DNA from: Mesorhizobium sp. Root554
GTDB taxonomy: Bacteria > Pseudomonadota > Alphaproteobacteria > Rhizobiales > Rhizobiaceae
Reading direction: 5' to 3'
NCBI RefSeq assembly: GCF_001427025.1
Contig: NZ_LMGA01000001.1
Location: forward strand, 2,617,445-2,681,444
DNA length: 64,000 nt
Under the pieces are notes generated by a model. The model saw only the letters and a program-made list of their open reading frames with translations, made no database searches and was not told the origin of the DNA. Positions 54,023-63,165 of the stretch are shown in pieces. Numbering within the stretch: the stretch's first letter is position 1; every line of letters starts with the position of its first letter. A program made the position numbers and the translations under genes.

Positions 54023-55048
54023 TTATTCGTCCGGAAAGAACGCCGGGCCGACCATGCGGACCTGCCGTGTGGTGTCCAGCTTTTCTAAGGAAGCGTTCTG
54101 TGCTTCCCCTTGCGCTTCTTCACTGATCGCGCTCGTACGCTCGGCAATTTCCGGCCGGGAAGCCGGCAATGGAATGATGGCGTTCTTCATGTTCGTCGGC
54201 GTAACGGTCCGCGCCCGCAGCTCGGCGACGCGGTCATAGTAGCGCTTCAGATCGCATGCCCTGAAATTGGCGTCTTCGCGATAGCGGAATGCCGCCGGAA
54301 GCTCCTTGTAGGGTCTGCGCTCCCCGACAGAGACCATCTCCTCGGTCTCCAGGCTGAGGTCGCTGAGCGAATACACGTCGACCGCTGCAGCGTCGCAGAT
54401 GTAGCGGCACTGATCGAGGGTATCCTCGACGTCGTCCTGCTTGGCGAACTGCGATTTCGGCGCCGGAAAATAGTAGCCGTCGGACTGGCGCACGCAAAAC
54501 AGCACAGCACCGCTGGCGACATAGCTTCCGCTCGGACGCTGTTCCTGTTTGATCGTTTCAGTCCGTTCGCGCCGCGCCGCGCCGTTGTCGCAGCCGAGCG
54601 ATGCATATCGCGCCCTCAGCCTTGATGCGTCCCTCACCCCGGAAGCCTCGGCGATCTGCCGCTGCACTGTTGCCTGGCGGCTGGCGATGTCGCCACATGC
54701 GTCGAAGAACCCGCCGGAGCCGCCGCCGCTGCATCGGCGCTGGCGTTCCAACCCCTTCAGCGCGACAAGCTGGCGCCTGAGCGCCGCCACCTGCGCACTG
54801 TTGCCGCCGCTGCCGCTATTACGCAGTTGGCTGGCAATGGCGGAGCAGGCATCCGCATAGGAAACCGTCACGCTGGCGGCAAGCGAACATAAAGCGAGAA
54901 TGGTCGCGAAAACCAGCAAACGAACCGGGGCCGCAGCCCGCTTTGTTCCACAGGAAACCGCACAATTGCCTATGGTCTGTCCGCGCGCATGGCTTGCGCA
55001 CCTGCCAGACGACTCCGCCGCCGAGGAAAACATGTTGCCGACCTTCAA
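54023..55048 (-). CDS. DUF2865 family exported protein
   Basis: A 341-residue protein with a hydrophobic signal segment (LLVFATILALCSLAASVTV) preceded by a ~40-residue charged extension; an internal start closer to it is possible. The core holds the DUF2865 pattern: CSAIASQLRNSG, then coiled-coil parts, VLFCVRQSDGYYFPAPKSQF and CRYICDAAAVDVYSLSDL. Conserved cysteines suggest an exported, disulfide-bonded protein. The function is unknown; the family is restricted to Rhizobiales. Confidence 0.85.
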   Translation of the reverse strand: MKVGNMFSSAAESSGRCASHARGQTIGNCAVSCGTKRAAAPVRLLVFATILALCSLAASVTVSYADACSAIASQLRNSGSGGNSAQVAALRRQLVALKGLERQRRCSGGGSGGFFDACGDIASRQATVQRQIAEASGVRDASRLRARYASLGCDNGAARRERTETIKQEQRPSGSYVASGAVLFCVRQSDGYYFPAPKSQFAKQDDVEDTLDQCRYICDAAAVDVYSLSDLSLETEEMVSVGERRPYKELPAAFRYREDANFRACDLKRYYDRVAELRARTVTPTNMKNAIIPLPASRPEIAERTSAISEEAQGEAQNASLEKLDTTRQVRMVGPAFFPDE

Positions 55049-55266
55049 ACCTGAGACCGGGACTATACTTACGACGCCCGAAAAGTTCGAGTCTTCATTG
55101 GGCCCGATTCATTACAGGATTAAGAAGCCGTATGCGGCCCATGAACCAATGGCCGGCATCACACTGCGGTTTCCCGAAAACTCTGGGCATTTTATGATTA
55201 AGAACCGAGGCCGAAAAGCCGTTGGCGCGAAGGCGCTGATCGGTAGGTCGCTGGAAAAGGGAATTC

Positions 55267-55341
55267 TGGTACGCCCAAGGGGAATCGAACCCCTGTTCCC
55301 GCCGTGAGAGGGCGGTGTCCTGACCGCTAGACGATGGGCGC
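55267..55341 (-). tRNA. tRNA-Glu (CTC)
   Basis: Minus-strand cloverleaf: acceptor GCGCCCA/TGGGCGT, D arm GTC...GAC, anticodon stem CCGCC/GGCGG with loop CTCTCAC (anticodon CTC), T arm with TTCGATT, and encoded CCA. The first acceptor pair is G-U. Confidence 0.93.
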
Positions 55342-55394
55342 AGCCGAGACCGGCGATATAGTCTGGCGGTTTGCAAAAAGCAACAGCGGCCGAA

Positions 55395-55772
55395 CTAGCG
55401 ATTGCGAACGGCGAAGCGTCCGATCATGCGCTTCTCGCCCAAGTCGTAGACGAAGATCGAGCGGCTGCCGTCGGCGAGTTCCGCGTCGATGGATATGCGA
55501 TTGCCGGAAAGAGACTGCGACACCACCCTGGAGCCCGGCGGCAGCACGATATCGCCTGTTGCCGGCTCTCCGACCGGCGCCTGGATGTCGCCTGCGGCGG
55601 GGGCCGGCGGCGCGGCGGTGCGTGACTTGTAGACAAGCGCCGCGACCACCACCATAAGGGCGAGGAACAGAAGGCCGAGATTGATGGCCATGAAGCGCAC
55701 CATCTTGCGGCGCACCTTCTCGACATTGGGGTCGAGCGGCTTGTCTTCTTCGTCGGTTTGAACACGCGCCAT
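55395..55772 (-). CDS. Single-span membrane protein, DUF6476-like
   Basis: A 125-residue protein: acidic cytoplasmic lead (MARVQTDEEDKPLDPNVEKVRRKM), one membrane segment (FMAINLGLLFLALMVVVAALVY), a proline-rich linker, and a beta-rich extracytoplasmic domain (GDIVLPPGSRVVSQSLSGN; RSIFVYDLGEKRMIGRFAV). The layout resembles alphaproteobacterial DUF6476 proteins; the assignment is tentative. It is divergent from the pseudouridine synthase. Confidence 0.78.
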   Translation of the reverse strand: MARVQTDEEDKPLDPNVEKVRRKMVRFMAINLGLLFLALMVVVAALVYKSRTAAPPAPAAGDIQAPVGEPATGDIVLPPGSRVVSQSLSGNRISIDAELADGSRSIFVYDLGEKRMIGRFAVRNR

Positions 55773-55799
55773 GGCGGAAATTTCCGGAATGGGTTTTCG

Positions 55800-56858
55800 A
55801 TGATTGCACCTGATAGCGAAGGGCACCGGCAATTGATAGAGGACAGATCGGGCGCGGCAGGCCCGGTGACGCTCCAGGCCGGCGACGATGCCGAAGGCCA
55901 GCGGCTCGACCAGTGGCTGGCGGAAAAGCTTGCCCCCGGTCTGTCGAGGACGCGGGTTCAAGCTCTCATCAGGCACGGCGCGGTGCATGTCGGCGGCAAG
56001 GTCGCAACCGAGCCCAAGCAGAAGCTGACGGCCGGCGCCGGGATTTCGATCGAACTTCCAGAGCCCGAACCGGCTGAACCGCAGGCCGAGGACATCCCGC
56101 TCGACATTCTCTATGAGGACAACGCACTCATCGTCATCAACAAGCCAGCCGGCCTGGTGGTGCATCCCGGCGCCGGCAACTGGACCGGCACGCTGGTCAA
56201 TGCGCTGATCCATCATTGCGGCGACACGCTTTCCGGCATCGGTGGCGTGAAACGGCCCGGCATCGTCCACCGCCTCGACAAGGACACCAGCGGCGTCATG
56301 GTCGTCGCCAAGACCGACCGCGCCCACCGGGTGCTGTCAGACGCCTTCGCCGACCATGGCCGCACCGGGGATCTGAAGCGCGCCTACGTGGCGCTTGTCT
56401 GGGGCATCCCCCAGCGCGTCACCGGTACGGTGGATGCGTATCTCGGCCGCGCCGCCGACCGTATCCGCCGCGCCGTGGTGCCGGAAGGCCGCGACGACGC
56501 CCGCCATGCCGTCACCCATTACACGGTTGAGGAGCGTTTCGGCGAAGGGCAGAAGGAGTTCGCCTCCGCCAGCCTGGTCGAATGCCGGCTGGAAACCGGC
56601 CGCACCCACCAGATCAGGGTGCACATGGCCCATATCGGTCATCCTCTGGTCGGCGACAGCGACTACGGCCAGGCGTTCAAAACCAAGGCCAACCGTCTGC
56701 CGGAGCCGCTGAAATCCGAGGTCCAGGCCTTTCACCGGCAAGCTTTGCATGCCCGCCTGCTTGAATTCTCCCATCCCGATACCCACATGACGATGAGGTT
56801 CGAGGCGCCGATGCCGAAAGACATGGAGACTCTCGCCGGCGGCTTTCGCAAACTCTGA
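55800..56858 (+). CDS. RluA-family pseudouridine synthase (RluD-like)
   Basis: A 352-residue RNA pseudouridine synthase: S4 RNA-binding domain (residues ~25-90, QRLDQWLAEKLAPGLSRTRVQALI) and catalytic domain with PGIVHRLDKDTSGVMVVAK (catalytic aspartate in RLDKDTSG) and RLETGRTHQIRVH. The presence of S4 favours the RluD/RluC type that modifies 23S rRNA. The start at 55800 fits the family; another is possible at 55758. Confidence 0.92.
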   Translation: MIAPDSEGHRQLIEDRSGAAGPVTLQAGDDAEGQRLDQWLAEKLAPGLSRTRVQALIRHGAVHVGGKVATEPKQKLTAGAGISIELPEPEPAEPQAEDIPLDILYEDNALIVINKPAGLVVHPGAGNWTGTLVNALIHHCGDTLSGIGGVKRPGIVHRLDKDTSGVMVVAKTDRAHRVLSDAFADHGRTGDLKRAYVALVWGIPQRVTGTVDAYLGRAADRIRRAVVPEGRDDARHAVTHYTVEERFGEGQKEFASASLVECRLETGRTHQIRVHMAHIGHPLVGDSDYGQAFKTKANRLPEPLKSEVQAFHRQALHARLLEFSHPDTHMTMRFEAPMPKDMETLAGGFRKL

Positions 56859-57051
56859 ACCGGGATCCAACCACCAAAACCTGAGCCGTATTGTTCACTT
56901 TGGCGTGACACACTGTTTCGCATTGAACAAATGCTGTCTTTTCTGGTTTTGTTCCTGTATAAATCGATTAGCGAGGATGCGCCGTTCGGCATCCGCGCCA
57001 TATGCCCGCCGCGTTTTGGGGGCATCACTCTAAGAGAGGGAGGGCGCTATC

Positions 57052-57963
57052 ATGGCCCAGTCACTACCCAGTATCGTTTCCGGCGAAGGCGGCCTCAGCC
57101 GCTACTTGGAAGAAATCCGCCGCTTTCCCATGCTGCAGCCGCAGGAAGAGTACATGCTCGCCAAGCGGTATAATGAGCATGAGGACACCGGCGCCGCCCA
57201 CAAGCTCGTCACCAGCCACCTCCGGCTGGTCGCCAAGATCGCCATGGGCTATCGCGGCTACGGCCTGCCGATCGGCGAGGTGATCTCCGAGGGCAATGTC
57301 GGCCTCATGCAGGCCGTCAAGAAGTTCGAGCCGGAACGCGGTTTCCGGCTGGCCACCTATGCCATGTGGTGGATCAAGGCCTCGATCCAGGAATACATCC
57401 TGCGCTCGTGGAGCCTGGTCAAGATGGGCACGACCGCCAATCAGAAGCGCCTGTTCTTCAACCTGCGCAAGGTGAAGGGCAAGATCCAGGCGCTGGACGA
57501 TGGCGACCTGAAGCCGGATCAGATCACCGAGATCGCCACTCGGCTGAATGTCTCCGAGGCGGAGGTCGTTTCGATGAACCGCCGCCTGTCGGGCGACGCC
57601 TCGCTCAACGCGCCGATCCGCGCGACGGAGGGCGAAAGCGGTGAATGGCAGGATTGGCTCGTCGATGACCATGAAAGCCAGGAAGACATGCTCATCGAGC
57701 AGGACGAACTGGAGAACCGGCGCGGCATGCTGTCGGGCGCCATGGCCGTCCTGAATGATCGCGAGCGCCGCATCTTTGAGGCCCGCCGTCTCGCCGAGGA
57801 CCCGCTGACGCTGGAAGAACTGTCCAGCGAGTTCGACATCTCCCGCGAGCGTGTCCGCCAGATCGAGGTTCGCGCCTTCGAAAAGGTGCAGGATGCGGTC
57901 AAGGCCGCCGCCAAGCGGCAGGCACAGTCGCTGCGCACCATTGAGGCGCAGCCGGCCGCGTAA
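57052..57963 (+). CDS. rpoH: Heat-shock sigma factor RpoH
   Basis: A 303-residue sigma-70-type factor. Region 2: TSHLRLVAKIAMGYRGYGLP and GLMQAVKKFEPERGFRLATYAMWWIKASIQEYILRSWSLVKMGT; the RpoH box is present as QKRLFFNLRKVKG. Region 4: LTLEELSSEFDISRERVRQIEVRAFEKV. Rhizobia often have two rpoH genes; this looks like the main one. It has its own promoter region and a strong terminator. Confidence 0.96.
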   Translation: MAQSLPSIVSGEGGLSRYLEEIRRFPMLQPQEEYMLAKRYNEHEDTGAAHKLVTSHLRLVAKIAMGYRGYGLPIGEVISEGNVGLMQAVKKFEPERGFRLATYAMWWIKASIQEYILRSWSLVKMGTTANQKRLFFNLRKVKGKIQALDDGDLKPDQITEIATRLNVSEAEVVSMNRRLSGDASLNAPIRATEGESGEWQDWLVDDHESQEDMLIEQDELENRRGMLSGAMAVLNDRERRIFEARRLAEDPLTLEELSSEFDISRERVRQIEVRAFEKVQDAVKAAAKRQAQSLRTIEAQPAA

Positions 57964-57985
57964 GCGGTTCGAAATCTGGCCAACA

Positions 57986-58016
57986 AAAAGCGGCGCTGAA
58001 ATTCAGCGCCGCTTTT
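57986..58016 (+). terminator. Terminator of rpoH
   Basis: AAAAGCGGCGCTGA and TCAGCGCCGCTTTT form a perfect 14-bp stem with AAT loop, then CTTTTG. Confidence 0.9.
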
Positions 58017-58073
58017 CTTTTGTCTCCAACCCTTCAGTGCTTACCCTAAAGGCTCCGGGGTATCCGTCGCGGC

Positions 58074-58733
58074 TTAAGCCGCCGGCTGCTTAGTCTTGCG
58101 CAGATAAGGCAGCACGGTCTCATATGCCCCGAACCGCTTGATCGCATCCTCGTTGGACACCGCGCCGGTGATGATGACGTCGTCGCCCTGTTTCCAGTTT
58201 GCCGGCGTCGCCACCTGATGCTTGGCGGTCAGCTGCATGGAATCGACCGCCCGAAGAATCTCGTCGAAGTTGCGGCCCGTGGTCATCGGATAGGTCAGCA
58301 CCAGCTTGATCTTCTTGTCAGGCCCGATGACATAGACCGAACGCACCGTGGCGTTGTCGGCAGGGGTGCGCCCCTCGGAACTGTCGCCGGCGCCCGCCGG
58401 CAGCATATCGTAAAGCTTGGCGACCTTGAGGTCCTTGTCGCCGATCAACGGGTAATTCACCGTATGGCTGGTCGCCGTCTTGATGTCGTCCGCCCACTTG
58501 CCGTGGCTTTCGACCGGATCGACCGAGATGCCGACGATCTTGACATTGCGCTTTTTGAACTCGCCTTCGAGCCCCGCCATGGTGCCGAGTTCGGTGGTGC
58601 AGACAGGCGTGAAGTTCTTCGGATGGCTGAAGAGAATGGCCCAGCCGTCACCGATCCAGTCGTGGAAATGGATCGGCCCCTGGGTGGTTTCGGCGGTAAA
58701 ATCCGGCGCGATGTCGTTGATGCGAAGGCTCAT
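58074..58733 (-). CDS. 1-Cys peroxiredoxin (Prx6 type)
   Basis: A 219-residue peroxidase reducing hydrogen peroxide and organic hydroperoxides. The peroxidatic cysteine is in HPKNFTPVCTTELG (residue ~45). The C-terminal domain with VATPANWKQGDDVII is typical of Prx6; no conserved resolving cysteine is seen. It is convergent with rpoH. Confidence 0.95.
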   Translation of the reverse strand: MSLRINDIAPDFTAETTQGPIHFHDWIGDGWAILFSHPKNFTPVCTTELGTMAGLEGEFKKRNVKIVGISVDPVESHGKWADDIKTATSHTVNYPLIGDKDLKVAKLYDMLPAGAGDSSEGRTPADNATVRSVYVIGPDKKIKLVLTYPMTTGRNFDEILRAVDSMQLTAKHQVATPANWKQGDDVIITGAVSNEDAIKRFGAYETVLPYLRKTKQPAA

Positions 58734-58933
58734 GACGGTCCTGCCCTATCTCATTGTTATGGATTAGCTGCCGACGAAAGCGGCAATTGCTTCCGGTACC
58801 ATTCTATCTTTTCTCAAAAACATGCCGGAAGGAAGAACGTACTGGCAGAAACGCATCTGCGGACAAGAAAATCCGGATATCGGTTGAACCGGGGAATCGT
58901 TTGCCCTTGTGCCCGACGACGACCGGCGAGCGC

Positions 58934-59299
58934 CTAGGCTTTCTTGATCGTCAGCGTCCCCGCCAGATCTTCCATGCGCTGCGCCAACGCGCCAAGCGCT
59001 CCGGTCAGGGCGGAATCGTTCTTGTCGGCCTTGATCAGTGCATCGTCGCGCGTCTTGCGCAGCGTCTGCACTTCGCTCTCCATACCCATGATGCGCTTTT
59101 GCAGTTCTGAAAGCTCGTCCATGACCATGATGCCAGCCATGACCGTCAACCGCTGGTCACCGATTTCGCCGAACGATTCCTTAAGATGCGAGACATACCG
59201 GTCGAAGCGCTCGGCCAGGTCGATAAGATGCTCTTCCTGGCCTTCGTCGCAGGCCATCCGGTATTGCTTGCCGTCGATCGAAACCGTTACCTGCGCCAT
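58934..59299 (-). CDS. zapA: Cell-division protein ZapA
   Basis: A 121-residue ZapA: N-terminal domain VTVSIDGKQYRMACDEGQEEHLIDLA and a C-terminal coiled coil (LSELQKRIMGMESEVQTLRK). It stabilises FtsZ protofilaments at the septum. It follows DUF4164 by three bases. In many proteobacteria zapA lies next to 6S RNA and the 5-formyl-THF cyclo-ligase; here those genes are 42 kb away. Confidence 0.93.
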   Translation of the reverse strand: MAQVTVSIDGKQYRMACDEGQEEHLIDLAERFDRYVSHLKESFGEIGDQRLTVMAGIMVMDELSELQKRIMGMESEVQTLRKTRDDALIKADKNDSALTGALGALAQRMEDLAGTLTIKKA

Positions 59300-59302
59300 G
59301 GC

Positions 59303-59575
59303 TTACCTATCAAGCACCGCGCGGATGGTTTCCATCGCGGTCACCAGCCGTCGCGAAACTTCCTTGTTGGCATCTTCGAGCCGCTCGGCCCGGGCTTCCG
59401 AATTGTCGAGTTCCTGCGCCAACCGCGAACGGTCGGCATTCATGCGCTGAACCTCTGCCTCGGCTTCGGAATAGTCGCGTTCATGCTCGAGACGAGCCGC
59501 GACGGCGTTCTCGAGACCCTCCATCGCCTTACCGAGTCTGGCGATCACTTCCTTGAGCGTAGTTTCGCCGGTCAT
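59303..59575 (-). CDS. DUF4164 coiled-coil protein
   Basis: A 90-residue protein made almost wholly of one coiled coil (LKEVIARLGKAMEGLENAVAARLE; SRLAQELDNSEARAERLEDANKEVSRRL). This is the DUF4164 family, which in Rhizobiales is always next to zapA and may act in division. The start at 59575 is preferred; a further ATG lies nine codons upstream. Confidence 0.87.
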   Translation of the reverse strand: MTGETTLKEVIARLGKAMEGLENAVAARLEHERDYSEAEAEVQRMNADRSRLAQELDNSEARAERLEDANKEVSRRLVTAMETIRAVLDR

Positions 59576-59741
59576 GGCCTTCGTCCCGTGATTGCCCATC
59601 ACCGAATCGTGCGCGTTCAGAACGCCTTATTCATGAAACATTAGGCGCCGGGTGAAGCATGCGTCAACAAGCTCTCGCGGCTGTCCCCTGCTAACGGCGG
59701 AAAGCCAGCCAAATATGGCGGCGAACGACGCCAAAGATGGA

Positions 59742-59789
59742 CTAAATCGATTTAGAGTTTGTTGACTAAAATGGCTGGCCTGATATGTG
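59742..59789 (+). promoter_or_regulatory. tkt promoter region with LacI-type palindrome
   Basis: CTAAATCGATTTAG (59742-59755) is a perfect 14-bp palindrome with a central CG, typical of LacI-family sites. Just after it, TTGACT (59762-59767) and TATGTG (59784-59789) give a plausible promoter with a 16-bp spacer. Confidence 0.6.
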
Positions 59790-59845
59790 TCGCGCAGCCT
59801 GGAAAGCGCGCAAACTCCCTGAAATAAGTTGGCGTTGGAGGAACG

Positions 59846-61834
59846 ATGTCTACGCGAGAACAACACGACCGGATGGCCAATGCGATCCGTTTCCTGTCCA
59901 TGGATGCCGTCGAAAAGGCCAATTCCGGCCATCCCGGCCTGCCTATGGGCTGCGCCGACATCGCAACGGTGCTGTTCACGCGCTTCCTGAAATTCGACGC
60001 CAAGGCGCCCCACTGGGCCGATCGCGACCGCTTCATCCTGTCGGCCGGCCACGGTTCGATGCTGCTGTACTCGCTGCTCTATCTGACGGGCTACGAGGAC
60101 ATGACCATCGACCAGCTGAAGAATTTCCGCCAGCTCGGATCGAAGACGGCGGGCCATCCCGAATACGGCCATGCCGCAGGCATCGAGACCACCACCGGCC
60201 CGCTCGGCCAGGGCCTCGCCAACTCGGTCGGCTTCGCGCTCGGCGAGCGGATCATGAATGCCGCCTTCGGCAACGACCTGGTTGATCATTACACCTATGT
60301 CCTGGCCGGTGACGGCTGCCTGATGGAGGGCATCAGCCAGGAGGCCATTTCCCTGGCCGGACACCTGAAGCTCAACAAGCTCATCGTCTTCTGGGACAAC
60401 AACGACATCTCCATCGACGGACCGGTCTCGCTGGCCGATTCCACCGATCAGGTTGCCCGCTTCCAGGCTTCCGGCTGGAATGCCATGCATGTCGACGGCC
60501 ACGACCCCGAGGCCATTGCCTACGCCATCGAGGCCGCCCGCCATTCCGACAAGCCGACGCTTCTCGCCTGCAAAACCACCATCGGTTTCGGCGCGCCGAC
60601 CAAGGCCGGCACCAACAAGGCGCACGGCTCGCCCCTCGGCGCGGACGAGATCGCCGGCGCCCGCAAATTCTTCAACTGGGAGCTGCCGCCGTTCGAAGTG
60701 CCGAAAGACGTCCTGGATGCCTGGCGCGCCGCCGGCAAGACCGGGGCGAAAACCCGCACCGAATGGGAAGGCCGCCTCGGCAAATCCGACAAGAAAGCCG
60801 AGTTCGAGCGCCGGATGGACGGCAAACTGCCGAAGGGCTTCGACGACACGATCGTCGACTACAAGAGGAAGCTCAGCGCCGACAAGCCGAAGGTGGCGAC
60901 GCGGAAATCCTCCGAAATGGCGCTGGAGGCCATCAATGGCTTCGTCCCGGAGACGATCGGCGGCTCGGCCGATCTGACCGGCTCCAACAACACCAAGACC
61001 AGTCAGACCAAGAACATCACGCCCACGGACTATGGCCAGCGCTATATCCACTACGGCATCCGCGAACACGGCATGGCCGCCGCCATCAACGGCCTGACCC
61101 TGCATGGCGGTCTCATCGCCTATGGCGGCACTTTCCTGTGCTTTTCGGACTATGCCCGTCCGGCAATGCGCCTTGCCTCACTGATGGGGATACGGTCGAT
61201 CTTCGTCATGACGCACGATTCCATCGGTCTCGGCGAGGACGGTCCTACGCACCAGCCGGTCGAGCATCTGGCTGCCCTGCGCGCCATTCCCAACCACAAC
61301 GTCTTCCGCCCGGCCGATGCCGTGGAAGCGGTGGAATGCTGGCAGATCGCGCTTGAAAGCGAGAAGACCCCTTCCACCCTGGCGCTGACCCGCCAGAACC
61401 TGCCTACGGTTCGCACCGAGCATGTCGCGCAGAACCTGAGCGCCAAGGGAGCCTATGAACTCGCCGCCGCCGAGGGCGGCGATGCCGCGGTGACCATCTT
61501 CGCCACAGGTTCCGAGGTCGAGATCGCGCTCGATGCGCGAAAGCTCCTGCAGGGGCACGGTCACCCGACCCGTGTTGTCTCCATTCCCTGCATGGAACTG
61601 TTCGATCAGCAGGGCGACGCCTACCGCAAGAAGACGTTGGGGGCCGCCAAAATCAATGTCGCCATCGAAGCTGGCATCCGCGAAGGCTGGGACCACATTA
61701 TCGGCATTGACGGCATCTTCATCGGCATGAAGGGTTTCGGCGCTTCGGGCTCAATCGAACAGCTCTATCCGCATTTCGGCATCACCGCCGAAGCGGCCGC
61801 CAAGGCGGCGGAAGCCCGGCTGCATGCCAAATAG
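59846..61834 (+). CDS. tkt: Transketolase
   Basis: A 662-residue thiamine diphosphate enzyme of the non-oxidative pentose phosphate or Calvin pathway. Motifs: [15 protein letters not shown], the thiamine-binding [13 protein letters not shown] ... NNDISIDG, and [19 protein letters not shown]. Its length is normal. The gene is divergent from DUF4164-zapA and is followed by gap, so the two carbon-metabolism genes may be co-expressed though each has an intergenic region. Confidence 0.97.
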   Translation: MSTREQHDRMANAIRFLSMDAVEKANSGHPGLPMGCADIATVLFTRFLKFDAKAPHWADRDRFILSAGHGSMLLYSLLYLTGYEDMTIDQLKNFRQLGSKTAGHPEYGHAAGIETTTGPLGQGLANSVGFALGERIMNAAFGNDLVDHYTYVLAGDGCLMEGISQEAISLAGHLKLNKLIVFWDNNDISIDGPVSLADSTDQVARFQASGWNAMHVDGHDPEAIAYAIEAARHSDKPTLLACKTTIGFGAPTKAGTNKAHGSPLGADEIAGARKFFNWELPPFEVPKDVLDAWRAAGKTGAKTRTEWEGRLGKSDKKAEFERRMDGKLPKGFDDTIVDYKRKLSADKPKVATRKSSEMALEAINGFVPETIGGSADLTGSNNTKTSQTKNITPTDYGQRYIHYGIREHGMAAAINGLTLHGGLIAYGGTFLCFSDYARPAMRLASLMGIRSIFVMTHDSIGLGEDGPTHQPVEHLAALRAIPNHNVFRPADAVEAVECWQIALESEKTPSTLALTRQNLPTVRTEHVAQNLSAKGAYELAAAEGGDAAVTIFATGSEVEIALDARKLLQGHGHPTRVVSIPCMELFDQQGDAYRKKTLGAAKINVAIEAGIREGWDHIIGIDGIFIGMKGFGASGSIEQLYPHFGITAEAAAKAAEARLHAK

Positions 61835-61961
61835 CCTCGCCTGAAAAACAGTTTCCGCCGGGCCAGCGCTGCTGTTTCGGCGGCCGGGCGGCTGGATTGT
61901 TTGCCGGTCTACCGCTATGAAGTCTCAAAATTGAAACCCATCCGCTCCCAGGGAGAGAAAC

Positions 61962-62972
61962 ATGCCTGTCAGAGTTGCCATCAACGGGTTTGGCCGTATC
62001 GGCCGGAACGTCCTGCGCGCCATCCATGAGTCCGGCCGCAAGGACATCGACGTCGTTGCCGTCAACGATCTTGGCCCGGTCGAAACCAATGCGCACCTGC
62101 TGCGCTATGACAGCGTGCATGGCCGCTTCCCGCATGAAGTCACTGTCCAGGGCGACCAGATTTCCGTCGGGTCGGAAAAATTCAAGGTCACTGCGATCAA
62201 GGATCCGTCGCAACTGCCGTGGAAGGAACTGGGCATCGACATTGCCCTCGAATGCACCGGCATCTTCACCTCGAAGGACAAGGCCTCCGCTCACCTGACC
62301 GCAGGCGCCAAGCGCGTGCTGGTTTCGGCCCCCGCCGACGGCGCCGACCTGACCGTCGTCTACGGCGTCAACCACGACAAGCTGTCGAAGGACCACATCG
62401 TCGTCTCGAACGCTTCCTGCACCACCAATTGCCTGGCGCCGGTCGCCATGGTGCTGAACAATGCATTCGGCATCGAGAAGGGCTTCATGACAACCGTGCA
62501 TGCCTATACCGGCGACCAGCCGACGCTGGACACCATGCACAAGGATCTCTATCGCGGCCGCGCCGCGGCCATGTCGATGATCCCGACGTCGACGGGCGCC
62601 GCCAAGGCTGTCGGCCTTGTCCTTCCCGAACTGCAGGGGAAACTCGACGGCGTGTCGATTCGCGTGCCGACGCCGAACGTCTCGGTCATCGACTTCAAGT
62701 TCGTTTCCAGGAAACCGACCACAGTCGAAGAGGTCAACAAGGTGCTGATGGCCGCCGCCGACGGCCCGCTCAAGAACATCCTCGCCTATACCGACGAGCC
62801 GCTCGTCTCGATCGACCTCAACCACAACCCGGCGTCTTCGACCTTTGCGCTCGACCAGACCAAGGTGATCGACGGCAATCTGGTCCGCGTCATGTCGTGG
62901 TACGACAATGAATGGGGCTTCTCCAATCGCATGAGCGATACGGCCGTCGCCTTCGGCAAGACGATTTCCTGA
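61962..62972 (+). CDS. gap: Glyceraldehyde-3-phosphate dehydrogenase
   Basis: A 336-residue dehydrogenase: NAD-binding [16 protein letters not shown], catalytic cysteine in [14 protein letters not shown], histidine in the following helix region and [14 protein letters not shown]. It lies 127 bp after tkt with GGGAGAG as ribosome site. The cofactor preference (NAD or NADP) cannot be decided here. Confidence 0.97.
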   Translation: MPVRVAINGFGRIGRNVLRAIHESGRKDIDVVAVNDLGPVETNAHLLRYDSVHGRFPHEVTVQGDQISVGSEKFKVTAIKDPSQLPWKELGIDIALECTGIFTSKDKASAHLTAGAKRVLVSAPADGADLTVVYGVNHDKLSKDHIVVSNASCTTNCLAPVAMVLNNAFGIEKGFMTTVHAYTGDQPTLDTMHKDLYRGRAAAMSMIPTSTGAAKAVGLVLPELQGKLDGVSIRVPTPNVSVIDFKFVSRKPTTVEEVNKVLMAAADGPLKNILAYTDEPLVSIDLNHNPASSTFALDQTKVIDGNLVRVMSWYDNEWGFSNRMSDTAVAFGKTIS

Positions 62973-62996
62973 CGTTCGCTTTCTCTTGATATTTTG

Positions 62997-63021
62997 AACG
63001 CCCGGTCTCTGGCCGGGCGTT
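62997..63021 (+). terminator. Terminator of gap
   Basis: AACGCCCGG, 7-base loop, CCGGGCGTT, then TTTCATTTTG. Confidence 0.88.
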
Positions 63022-63165
63022 TTCATTTTGCGATGGTCCAACCTGCATTCGAAGAAAAACATCGGGCAGGACCAAAAAATCTCGGTCTTGCCTTGCACTG
63101 GCCATGCCTTCGCCCCACTCTGCGATGAAGCCATATTTTCAAGGACTTGAGGGGGTGCTTTCCGC

